From: Methanomicrobia archaeon
GTDB lineage: Archaea > Halobacteriota > Bog-38 > Methanoflorentales > Methanoflorentaceae
Direction of reading: 5' to 3'
Assembly: GCA_015661395.1 (NCBI GenBank)
Contig: JACWML010000015.1
Location: 1-46,301 of the forward strand
DNA: 46,301 nucleotides
Below the pieces are notes generated by a model that had not been told where the DNA came from, ran no database searches, and was given only the letters and a program-made list of their open reading frames with translations. Below, one piece after another: positions 7,881 through 15,540 of the stretch. The translations under genes were made by a program, and so were the position numbers. Each line of letters starts with the position of its first letter. Position 1 is the stretch's first letter.

Positions 7881-8684
7881 ATGTCGCAGGAAAAAACAAT
7901 TCTGATAACGAACGACGATGGCATACGGTCCTTGGGGCTCCTCGCAGCAGCAAACGCGCTAAGCGATCTTGGCAGGCTCATCATCGTCGCGCCTTCGGTC
8001 CAAAAAAGCGGCGTAGGAAGGTCACTCTCGCTCTTTGAGCCAATTCGGGTATCCAGCGCGAAAGTTGAGGGACACGAAGCGTATGCGGTCGCCGGAACCC
8101 CCACGGACGCAGTGCTCATTGCTGAATATGCGATCTTGAAACGAAAACCAGACTTGTTGGTGGCAGGCATCAACGTCGGCGAGAACCTCAGTACAGAGTC
8201 CGTCATGACCTCGGGCACATTAGGCGCCGCGTTAACTGGCGCAAGCCAGGACATTCCCGCGATTGCCATCTCACTGCAGGCGCATCGGGCACACGTCTTT
8301 GAGGCACGATCCGAAGTAGATTTTAGCTTGGCAGCAGAGGCTGGTAGGACACTAGCCGCTCACACCCTTGCTCGCGGGCTGCCGGCGAAGGTAGATGTAC
8401 TGAACGTCAACGTTCCGATGGGCGCTGCCGTCGCGCGATATAAAACAACACGGCTTCAGCGAAACGTTTTTGACATTAGGATCATAGAACGCTTGGATCC
8501 GCGCGGAAACGCGTACTTTTGGATCGGAAGCGACTTCAAGAGTAGTCAGCAGCCCGATACTGATGTCTACGCCCTGAACAACGGGTTTGTCTCCGTTACT
8601 CCCCTCACGCTGGACAACACCGCGGCTACGGACGAGCGCTTGCTTCAAGAGTGGCTCAAGGCGGTTGACGACGGGCCGCGCTAA
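7881..8684 (+). CDS. surE: 5'/3'-nucleotidase SurE
   Basis: 267-residue metal-dependent nucleoside-monophosphate phosphatase of the SurE family. The defining T-N11-D12-D13-G motif is at the N-terminus, followed by V-A-P-S and SGVGRSLSL, the substrate loop AGTPTDAV, and GINVGENLSTESVMTSGTLGAA, all family landmarks. The open frame begins 22 codons earlier, but AAGGAG at 7871-7876 directs the ATG at 7881 and the family begins with this strand. The stop overlaps the converging glycosidase-like gene stop by four bases (8681-8684). Role: nucleotide salvage or housecleaning in the cytoplasm. Confidence 0.95.
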   Translation: MSQEKTILITNDDGIRSLGLLAAANALSDLGRLIIVAPSVQKSGVGRSLSLFEPIRVSSAKVEGHEAYAVAGTPTDAVLIAEYAILKRKPDLLVAGINVGENLSTESVMTSGTLGAALTGASQDIPAIAISLQAHRAHVFEARSEVDFSLAAEAGRTLAAHTLARGLPAKVDVLNVNVPMGAAVARYKTTRLQRNVFDIRIIERLDPRGNAYFWIGSDFKSSQQPDTDVYALNNGFVSVTPLTLDNTAATDERLLQEWLKAVDDGPR

Positions 8685-11230
8685 GCGACCTGAGCGGTCA
8701 GTTCAATGAGCTTGAACCCGCCCACTTCGAGTCCGACGGTGAAGCCACGGATGTTGCTGCTTTCGCGCACTCCTTGATCGTACCAGTCGTCGATCTCGCT
8801 GTGAAACACCCGTATCCTATAGCGGCCGGGCGTGATGTAGGTTTCGACGATCTCACTCACACTGAAGGTGAACGAAGTCGAACTCGCCGCCATGTTGCCG
8901 ACACAGATAACGACGTGGGACGGCGACGCGAGCGCTACGAGGTGAATCTCTTCGAGCCGTTCGTGGATCATGGTCGTAACATCGTCATCGAGCTCGATGC
9001 GGGCGTTTTTCAAACTCGTCCCGAACGGATAGTTTGCGAAAATATTGAGGGCCCCTTTCACCCAGCACGCAAAATAGGTCACCGCGCTGCCGTGATACGG
9101 CATGTTTGAGAGGCTTACCCATTTCCATCTAAGGGGAATGTTGGGGTTGATGTGCAACCCACGGTAGAGGCCAACGCCACACACGCCTTCCACGGCGGTC
9201 CACAAGTATTTCGGCGGGAACCACGGTGACAGCTTCATGCCGTTATTAACGAGGGATTCCCCGTGATACCACTCGGAGAACTGTCCGGGGACGGTGTTCT
9301 GGTTTGTTGGGTCGAGCTCGTACTGGCGAAACGTGCCTCGCATAATGTTTACCATCACATCTGGCTGATGCGTTGAGCACGAATAGGCAAACATGAAGGC
9401 TACGTCAGGCCACACTCCGCCCGTCAAGCCCCATCCTCGTTCGGGATGGTAGTTGAGAGCCGTCCGCGGCACGGTCCGCAAGCCTGCGGTCGTCAAGAAG
9501 TCGGGGCGGTTCAGCCGGTCAATGATGAGGTGCGATGTGGTGGGAGTAGCTACGTTCCAGATCACCGGAAATATCAGATCGCACGTGACGTCAGGGTGCT
9601 CATTGCCAAAAATATCGATATTTAAGTAGTAAAAACCGCTCTTGAGGTCGATTAAGTGCGTGTTCATCGCGTTCTTGAGCTTCCTGGCTTCTGTCCGAAA
9701 ATACTCCGCTCGATCGTCGTGGCCCATAAAATCGGCCAACAGCGCCGTCGCTCGCAGCGCCGCGAAGCATTCTGCATTAACCTCGGTAACCGCGCCGTTT
9801 ATGGCGTAGTTTGGGATTATGTTCCGCCAGCCGCAGATGCCATAGACGCCCACGCCATTTGATTTGCAGTATACGAGGCCACGCTCGTCCTTTTGAGAAA
9901 TAATGTAATCCGCTGCTTTTTCTACGGAAGGGTACATCTCGTCGAGAAATGAGCGGTCATCGGTGATCTGGAACGTGTGCTCGACGGCGAGGATGTAGAG
10001 CGGCGTATCGTCGTTAATGTTGAGCTGGTAATCGTCAACTTCTCCGCTCACGCCGTTATAGTATTCGGCGATGAGCCCATCGGCCGATTGCAGCCGCTTG
10101 AAGACGCTCAGAGCATGCTTGGAAAACTCCGGAGCGACGTAGTCGCATCCAAACGCGAACCACGCGGTGTCTCGGGCGACGATATTGCTTGAGAGGCTTG
10201 GATCATTCGTGAATCCCCAGCCTTGCGGATACAGGGCTTTCACGCGAGCCATATTAGCCTTCGCCCACTGCACCCCTCGGTTAATAACCTGGTCCGGCGT
10301 CATGACGACAGAATAGCTGCATTCATTCACAAAATGGCGTATTGTCTGTTCGTACACCTTCTCGTAGTCTTCAAGCAGCTCAAATTTGCGAATGGCGTCT
10401 GCATCGCCGGCCAGCGAGAAGCCGATCATAAAAGTGAATTCTTCCTCCTCGTCGGGTGACAGATCGATGTCTACTTGGATCCTGCCGATGATTGCGCGCT
10501 CGTCCGTGCCGCTTTTTGCTGACCTCAGGTCAGCAGAATCGGTTGCCAGCGGAACGTACTGTACGGAACAGCGCTCTGCGGAGAAACTGCTGCCAACATA
10601 CTGCTCGCATGAGGGGCGCAGACTAGGGGTGATGTTGAAGTTGTCGGTGACCGCTGAAATGTCGGTGGTATACGAGCAGATCGGATTCTTCGCCGTCGTG
10701 CCAAAGAATCTCGTCCAGTGCTCATTACTTTGATTGCTCGCTATGATGGCTGCGTTCTTGTAGCTATAACGGACCTCCACATCGGGAGCGGTTGCGAGGA
10801 ACCTGGGGCGCAGGTCCGAGTAGGCTACTATAGAGATCCGCTGGACGTCTGCGCTCTTGTTCGTAACCTTTAGCCCTAAATACGCGGCCGCACACTCGTC
10901 AAGATTGTCTTGCGGCGCATTTGGCACATAAAAGATCTCCGACACGCGGAGTCCGTGGGCGAGTTTGAAGTTACGTTTTTGATAGGCCGGATGAATTGTG
11001 AAATCTCCTGTGCCGGTCTGTTCAAGCAACACACCGGATTCCGCGTCGTAGTAGCGGACGAGCGTTGAGCCAATGACGTTCCTCCCCAGGTCGAGTGAAA
11101 ACAAGCTTTCGATTGCTCCCGTCGCCTTTGAATTCGCGAAGCATTTCTTGTTTCCGTAGCTGCTTCCGGTCACCAGCTTGTCATCTGGAAGCACGTAGGC
11201 CCACAGATCGTGTATCTGTTCGATCTGCAC
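8681..11230 (-). CDS. Large six-hairpin (alpha/alpha barrel) glycosidase-like protein
   Basis: About 849 residues. The N-terminal ~300 residues look like a beta-sandwich of the kind found before (alpha/alpha)6 catalytic barrels. The barrel carries N-I-N-D-D-T-P-L-Y, then E-R-G-W-G-L-T-G-G-V-W-P-D and Q-F-S-E-W-Y-H-G-E, acidic residues in aromatic settings that suit glycoside hydrolases or phosphorylases of the glycogen-debranching/GH94-like group. A C-terminal beta domain follows. I cannot name the family or substrate. The frame is open to 11344 and the extra N-terminus contains a weak hydrophobic stretch, but a TATA-like CTATTAATATC (about 11272-11282, minus) and GAAGGAG before GTG at 11230 favour a short cytoplasmic start; ATG at 11263 is the alternative. 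Such an enzyme could degrade storage glycan. Confidence 0.65.
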   Translation of the reverse strand: MQIEQIHDLWAYVLPDDKLVTGSSYGNKKCFANSKATGAIESLFSLDLGRNVIGSTLVRYYDAESGVLLEQTGTGDFTIHPAYQKRNFKLAHGLRVSEIFYVPNAPQDNLDECAAAYLGLKVTNKSADVQRISIVAYSDLRPRFLATAPDVEVRYSYKNAAIIASNQSNEHWTRFFGTTAKNPICSYTTDISAVTDNFNITPSLRPSCEQYVGSSFSAERCSVQYVPLATDSADLRSAKSGTDERAIIGRIQVDIDLSPDEEEEFTFMIGFSLAGDADAIRKFELLEDYEKVYEQTIRHFVNECSYSVVMTPDQVINRGVQWAKANMARVKALYPQGWGFTNDPSLSSNIVARDTAWFAFGCDYVAPEFSKHALSVFKRLQSADGLIAEYYNGVSGEVDDYQLNINDDTPLYILAVEHTFQITDDRSFLDEMYPSVEKAADYIISQKDERGLVYCKSNGVGVYGICGWRNIIPNYAINGAVTEVNAECFAALRATALLADFMGHDDRAEYFRTEARKLKNAMNTHLIDLKSGFYYLNIDIFGNEHPDVTCDLIFPVIWNVATPTTSHLIIDRLNRPDFLTTAGLRTVPRTALNYHPERGWGLTGGVWPDVAFMFAYSCSTHQPDVMVNIMRGTFRQYELDPTNQNTVPGQFSEWYHGESLVNNGMKLSPWFPPKYLWTAVEGVCGVGLYRGLHINPNIPLRWKWVSLSNMPYHGSAVTYFACWVKGALNIFANYPFGTSLKNARIELDDDVTTMIHERLEEIHLVALASPSHVVICVGNMAASSTSFTFSVSEIVETYITPGRYRIRVFHSEIDDWYDQGVRESSNIRGFTVGLEVGGFKLIELTAQVA

Positions 11231-11380
11231 GATGCTCGCTCCTTCAGCCTCACTTTGTCTCATTGAAACAGATATTAATAGCAGTGCTGCTAGTTTAATG
11301 TTTTTGTAAACGAAATCAACTGCGGAACGCTTGCGGACGGGCAACGATTGCTGGGCGTCGTTTCAACGAATGGCATAAAA

Positions 11381-11392
11381 TAGTTATATAAG
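11381..11392 (+). promoter_or_regulatory. TATA box of the aminopeptidase gene
   Basis: TAGTTATATAAG is close to the archaeal consensus and predicts transcription from about 11413. GAAGGA at 11414-11419 would then sit at the very 5' end of the message. Confidence 0.6.
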
Positions 11393-11458
11393 GGTGGAGC
11401 ACTCAAGGACTTCGAAGGAAGTGAGCCCATCAGCGGATACAAAAGCTCGTGGACCATT

Positions 11459-12358
11459 TTGCATACGTACCTCGGCTTAAAACAAACAGAGACCGTGCTT
11501 ATCGTCACCGACACGCTGAGGCTTAGAATTGCCAAATCGTTGTACGATACCGCGCGTGAAATGGATTGCGACGCTATAATGATGACGATGCCACCCCGCT
11601 CCCGCCACGGAGAAGAGCCCCCCCGAGCAGTGGCAGAAGCGATGCGAAGCGTTGACGTTGTCATCGCCCCTACGACGATGTCATTGACGCACACGAGCGC
11701 GCGAAAGCAGGCAAACGATGCCGGCGTCCGAACTGCGAGCATGCCCGGCGTCACTGAGCAAATGATGATTGAAGGCGGTTTGACTGCGGAGCCCCAAGAG
11801 GTGATGGAACAAACCCGCCGCCTCGCCGAAACATTCAAAGGCGCGTCGGAGATCCGAATTACGTCAGAGCTCGGAACTGACATCTCGTTTGAAGTCGATG
11901 CGTCGAAATGGAACCTCGACGTGGGGTGCTGTCGACAGAAAGGTTGCAGCACAAATCTGCCCGCAGGGGAAGTCTATACGGCTCCCGAAAACTGCACAGG
12001 CACCGTCGTGATCGATGGCTCCATGGCCGGGCTCGAACTTTTGAAAAATCCTCTAAGGATTCGAGTCGAAGAAGGACTCGCCGTCGACGTCCAAGGCGAC
12101 CGTGCGAAGGAAGTTCTCAAGATCATTAACCCACTCGGAGACGAAGCACGAAATATCGCAGAGCTTGGAATCGGAACAAATCCGCGCGCGCGCATAATCG
12201 GCGTTGTTTTGGAAGATGAGAAGGTGCGAGGAACTGCGCACATCGCGTTAGGCGACAACAGCACGATAGGAGGAAACGTCGTTGCCGGCGTGCACCTCGA
12301 TGCGATAATTCGCAAACCGCGCGTTTTTGCTGACGGGCTCGAGATTGACCTGGTGTAA
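11459..12358 (+). CDS. Aminopeptidase, M29-like (leucyl aminopeptidase family)
   Basis: 299 residues from the first canonical start (TTG). The N-terminal half has VLIVTDTLRLRIAKSL, HGEEPPRAVAEAM and APTTMSLTHTSARK. The C-terminal half has the metal-site features of M29-type peptidases: a Glu in NIAELGIGTNP, Glu and His in EDEKVRGTAHIALGDN, and His/Asp in GVHLDAII. It should remove N-terminal residues from peptides in the cytoplasm using a two-metal centre. The start is uncertain. TTG at 11459 has no ribosome site and drops the first helix; the same frame is open upstream, and an ATC at 11429 lies nine bases after GAAGGA and restores the usual N-terminal length. An AUC start or an upstream frameshift are both possible. 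Confidence 0.8.
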   Translation: MHTYLGLKQTETVLIVTDTLRLRIAKSLYDTAREMDCDAIMMTMPPRSRHGEEPPRAVAEAMRSVDVVIAPTTMSLTHTSARKQANDAGVRTASMPGVTEQMMIEGGLTAEPQEVMEQTRRLAETFKGASEIRITSELGTDISFEVDASKWNLDVGCCRQKGCSTNLPAGEVYTAPENCTGTVVIDGSMAGLELLKNPLRIRVEEGLAVDVQGDRAKEVLKIINPLGDEARNIAELGIGTNPRARIIGVVLEDEKVRGTAHIALGDNSTIGGNVVAGVHLDAIIRKPRVFADGLEIDLV

Positions 12359-12526
12359 CCAAACGGCTCCTTATGCAACTGATCAAAAGCGCAGACAAGC
12401 TTCGCTGCCTCATCTGAAGCAAGAAAGTTTCGATCCCTTTTTCAACAAAATAGGCCTGATGCGCAGCATTTGACCGTTGAGCTTAGCATTGCAGCGCTAA
12501 GAGGCTTCGAGGCGTTAACAAGAGCG

Positions 12527-12903
12527 CTACTTGGTCGCTATTTCGGATCCTTTTTGCTGGCACGATTCGAGATCGGCTTTGGTTGGTTTACCTTTCACTC
12601 TAATTGGCGGGACGAGGACAGTCGCGCCTCTGGAGCGGAAGAAGTCTATGGTTTGGTCTATCGCGTCGCCGAGTTCCTCGTAGGAACCTAACACGAAAGC
12701 TGTCTTGCCGCTAAAATCGAATTTTGATGGTACGTAGGAGTGGCGACAATGACCACGTCTGCGCTCTTGATATCGAAAGGCTTTATTTGTCGTATGTTTC
12801 TGATCAGTGTCTCGGCTCCTGCTTCGCGTGCTCCGCGCTCCAATGCATACGCCATTGTTCGCGTATTGCCATGGTAACTCTCGTATCCTATGATAATTTT
12901 CAT
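12527..12903 (-). pseudogene. Flavodoxin-domain protein broken by a frameshift
   Basis: The first frame gives 71 residues starting MKIIIGYESYHGNTRTMAYAL, an FMN phosphate-loop, and VVIVATPTYHQ, then leaves the family. Shifting by one base at the run of four A (plus-strand T 12722-12725) continues as KFDFSGKTAFVLGSYEEL and then TIDFFRSRGATVLVPP to a TAG at 12527-12529, which is the flavodoxin C-terminal half. One missing A in the run explains the break. The join between TYHQ and KFDFSGK is also about a dozen residues shorter than usual, so an internal deletion is likely too. It may be a real pseudogene, or a homopolymer error in the assembly. An intact version would be a small FMN electron carrier. 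It is divergent from fae. Confidence 0.8.
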
Positions 12904-13016
12904 GGTTTTTACTATCCTTTTATCAACATAAACCTTTCAGCATCGGACGAAATCGACGGTTTCTAGCTTTTTTCTGAGTTTTTCCTCCAGAGACGACGCG
13001 GTGTCACGCGGCAAAC

Positions 13017-13025
13017 GATATATAC
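13017..13025 (+). promoter_or_regulatory. TATA box of fae
   Basis: GATATATAC, centred about 41 bp before the ATG, predicts a leader of about 15 nt that includes GAGG. Confidence 0.6.
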
Positions 13026-13061
13026 GGGCACCGAAAGTAGCTCAGTACGAGGCACAAAAAA

Positions 13062-13580
13062 ATGGAGAGCGAAGACTCGAGAAAGGAACTAGGTACACGA
13101 ACTGGCGAGGCCTTAGTTGGCGAGATGCCGGAACTTGCACACATCGACATCGCAATCGGTCAAAAGGGAGGCCCTTTTGAGACGGCTTTCCTCACAGGTC
13201 TCGCAACGCCGCGAATGGGCCATACTGCGCTGTTAGCAATATTGGCCCCAAACTATGCCGTCAAGCCGACCACGCTTATGGTAAACAAGGTTTCGATTAA
13301 GGGCGAAGCGCAAGCTGAGCTTATGTTCGGGCCTGCCCAAGCCGCGATAGCAAAAGCAGTTCTCGACAGTGTTCAGGAAAACGTAATTCCGGCCTCTATG
13401 GTAAATCAGCTGATGATAATCGCATCAGTCTATATTCACGGCAGCGCCAAAGACAAGAAAAAACTGTATGACTATAACTACCAGGCGACAAAAAGTGCAA
13501 TCAGCAACGCAATGAAGGATTCGCCGACGATAAACGAGCTATTGTCCAAGAAGGACACCATCGTGCATCCCCTGATGTAG
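13062..13580 (+). CDS. fae: Formaldehyde-activating enzyme (Fae)
   Basis: 172-residue Fae, which condenses formaldehyde with tetrahydromethanopterin to give methylene-H4MPT. It follows the Methylobacterium enzyme closely in order: GEALVGE, A-H27-I-D-I-A-I-G with the catalytic His, PFETAFLTGL, LLAILAPN, KPTTLMVNKVSIKG, FGPAQAAIAKAVLD, NVIPA and the Y-N-Y-Q-A-T-K-S-A-I tail. Length is normal and there is no fused hexulose-phosphate synthase domain, unlike many methanogen Fae-Hps proteins. It stands alone with its own promoter and diverges from the broken flavodoxin gene. In a C1 archaeon it may detoxify formaldehyde or feed it into the C1 pool. Confidence 0.95.
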   Translation: MESEDSRKELGTRTGEALVGEMPELAHIDIAIGQKGGPFETAFLTGLATPRMGHTALLAILAPNYAVKPTTLMVNKVSIKGEAQAELMFGPAQAAIAKAVLDSVQENVIPASMVNQLMIIASVYIHGSAKDKKKLYDYNYQATKSAISNAMKDSPTINELLSKKDTIVHPLM

Positions 13581-13595
13581 GAAACAGCAGCACTT

Positions 13596-13937
13596 TTACG
13601 GAAACAGCGTGATACCTTCCTTTTCAATTAACTCTTGATACGCTGGCTCTATCTCTGCTTCCCACTTTAGCACGACGTGCATTTCGCGCTGAGGTTCAAG
13701 TTCTGTTATTATTCGATAAACCTCAGCGTAAAACTGCGGATGATCGAAATCACTGGAAAAGAGCATCACTATATCGATATCATAGACTTCTGGAAAGACA
13801 CCTTTTGCAACTGAACCGTAGAGAACGATCGATTCGAGACTTGTTGGCGCCCAGGCGTGCACTGCGCTCACAAAATTACTGATCAGCTCTCGATCAGGCG
13901 CAGGTATATCTAGGAAGTCAAATTCGTGTTCGTTCAT
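13596..13937 (-). CDS. MNT-type nucleotidyltransferase domain protein
   Basis: 113-residue minimal nucleotidyltransferase of the DNA-polymerase-beta superfamily. The active site reads L-Y-G-S then ten residues and D-I-D, the GSx10DxD pattern, with a later conserved acidic strand at MHVVLKWEAEIE. Proteins of this size usually pair with a HEPN-domain protein as a toxin-antitoxin couple, the MNT protein AMPylating or otherwise silencing the HEPN RNase. No HEPN gene lies on either side, so it is either an orphan antitoxin or a stand-alone transferase. It ends 15 bp from the converging fae gene. Confidence 0.75.
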   Translation of the reverse strand: MNEHEFDFLDIPAPDRELISNFVSAVHAWAPTSLESIVLYGSVAKGVFPEVYDIDIVMLFSSDFDHPQFYAEVYRIITELEPQREMHVVLKWEAEIEPAYQELIEKEGITLFP

Positions 13938-14186
13938 CTATAGCCCTCGAAAGTTTGCACGTGACTGTCGCAGCGTCCTTTCGCTTGCTCGGCAAGTACC
14001 AATATGACTCAACGCCAATTCAGTTTGTCCTTTTTGCGTTCTTTTCGCGAGTTCAATTCGGCACTCGTGGCGGTCTCGCTAGGCCAAAGATAGCGTCTCG
14101 AGACACTGACGTAAATATGTGTTGGGTCTGGGAGATTGCCAAGAGAGACGTGCATAACCAGAAAAAGTAGCGGCGATCTCACTTTG

Positions 14187-14597
14187 TTAATTCAGAGTCT
14201 CGAGTGCGCCGGAGCTGGCAAATGTGAGTTCGCAGCTCAGTATCGTTCGTTCGCTGGTTGGTTTTAGCACGAGATGCAATCTAAGCTGTTCGGCAATCGA
14301 TCGGTCTTGGATATAAGCATCTCCTCGCATATTTCCAACGTGAATGAATCCAACGGTATTGCTAACAACAAAGGCTTCAGCGTGTTGGGGGGTTTCGAAC
14401 GTTTGAGCAAATCCTGTTGCCTTAAAGGTCAAGACAGGCAAGGAGCTGTCTTCGCAGCCAGCAATGCTTATTTGCGCAACGTGGTCGCTAACACGTTTTT
14501 CCTGCCAGTGGAAGATAACAATGTTATTATTGATTATCCGCTCGAGCACGTCTTGGCCGTCCGTTTTCCCCGTTCCAAGAGCTGATTCATTTGACAT
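14187..14597 (-). CDS. Hypothetical protein, 136 residues
   Basis: Not recognised. A soluble, mixed alpha/beta sequence with no signal peptide, membrane segment or metal motif. Residues about 20-65 alternate hydrophobic and polar residues as in a beta sheet, with a single Cys and several His. The middle has FVVSNTVGFIHVGNMRGDAYIQD and the C-terminus has paired strands (HLVLKP, ILSCELTFAS). A good TATA box (AATTTATAAGTA, minus, about 14673-14684) lies about 80 bp before the ATG, which supports expression. It sits in a short accessory stretch between the MNT and TPR genes. Confidence 0.6.
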   Translation of the reverse strand: MSNESALGTGKTDGQDVLERIINNNIVIFHWQEKRVSDHVAQISIAGCEDSSLPVLTFKATGFAQTFETPQHAEAFVVSNTVGFIHVGNMRGDAYIQDRSIAEQLRLHLVLKPTSERTILSCELTFASSGALETLN

Positions 14598-14672
14598 AAA
14601 CGCCGTCGTCGGTTAAACCCCGCATATCCTAGTTGGCGGGTCAGTTTTTGTGGCTTGTTCAACGTCGTACTT

Positions 14673-14684
14673 ATAAATTACTCA
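14673..14684 (-). promoter_or_regulatory. TATA box of the 136-residue hypothetical gene
   Basis: AATTTATAAGTA on the minus strand; predicts transcription near 14653 and a leader of about 55 nt. Confidence 0.5.
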
Positions 14685-14801
14685 CACATTTTTTTTGTAT
14701 TTTCAGCTGACCACAATGGGCTGTCGAGGCGGCCATCAGAAAAAGGTCTGTTGAGAGTAAAGCAACCAAAGGTGGCTATAGGCTAGTCGTTAATTGACCG
14801 A

Positions 14802-15425
14802 TTAGGGACGCGTTAGCCTTCTTTCGCGTCTTTGGACCGCCATATCTTTGAGCAAAAAGGCGTCGTAGTTCCTTGTGTCGAGGGCGAGAGTTTTGTCAAA
14901 ACATTCAATAGCTAAATCAAGTTCGCCTAGGCCGAGGTAGAAACATCCAAGGTTATTCAAGGCCATAGTGTAGGTGGGATCAATTTCTATAGCTTTTTTG
15001 AGGTCTTCCATCCCTTCGCTATCAAGACCGAGGTTGAATTCTGACAAAGCCCGCGCGTTAAGTGCTTCCTTGTTCGTCGGGGTAAGTCGTACAATCTCAT
15101 CCAACAAGCTTTTGGCCTCTTGGAAGTTTCTGTTGCTGTTTAATGATATTGCTTTATTGAGCTTCACGTGGGACGCATTTGGCTGAATCTCAAGCGCTCT
15201 GTCATAGAACTCGATTGATTTTTGGAACTTGCTAAGAGCGAACAACGCTAAGCCTTTGTTGTGCAGCGCTCTGAAATTGTTGGGCGCTCGCTCAAGCACA
15301 GCGTCATAGTGATGGACAGCGTCGCCGAACTGCCCGTGCTTGAACTTGTCATCTGCCCGGTCAATAAGGTAAGTGACATCTTCCTCACGCGGCAGTCTAC
15401 TTTTTTTTGTCTGACTTCTGAACAT
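14802..15425 (-). CDS. Tetratricopeptide-repeat protein
   Basis: 207 residues built almost wholly of TPR units from about residue 17 onward. Five repeats of 34 residues are visible, each with the W/L-G-Y/F-A-P pattern: KFKHGQFGDAVHHYDAVLERAPN, then ALFALSKFQKSIEFYDRALEI, and GELDLAIECFDKTLAL near the end. No catalytic domain, signal peptide or membrane segment. Such proteins are scaffolds, and the partner is unknown. It is divergent from aglB, the two promoters sharing about 115 bp, with the minus-strand TATA box CTTATATATT at 15485-15494. Confidence 0.9.
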   Translation of the reverse strand: MFRSQTKKSRLPREEDVTYLIDRADDKFKHGQFGDAVHHYDAVLERAPNNFRALHNKGLALFALSKFQKSIEFYDRALEIQPNASHVKLNKAISLNSNRNFQEAKSLLDEIVRLTPTNKEALNARALSEFNLGLDSEGMEDLKKAIEIDPTYTMALNNLGCFYLGLGELDLAIECFDKTLALDTRNYDAFLLKDMAVQRRERRLTRP

Positions 15426-15484
15426 CGAACCTCACAGTCATCGGACGCAGCAGCGCCACTCAACATCATGTTCTGCTGCAGGCA

Positions 15485-15522
15485 ATATATAAGGAGCGCC
15501 GGCAGACGCACACTTTAAATAG
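15485..15522. promoter_or_regulatory. Divergent promoter of the TPR gene and aglB
   Basis: Two TATA-like boxes. CTTATATATT (minus, 15485-15494) serves the TPR gene. CTTTAAATAG (plus, 15513-15522) predicts transcription within a few bases of the aglB ATG at 15541, so aglB is probably leaderless. Confidence 0.55.
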
Positions 15523-15540
15523 TTCACGATGCTCTAAAAT

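Noticed and set aside
13955-14170. 71-codon plus-strand frame as a possible HEPN partner of the MNT gene
   Set aside because: It lacks the Rx4-6H motif and helical pattern of HEPN proteins and has no start signals.
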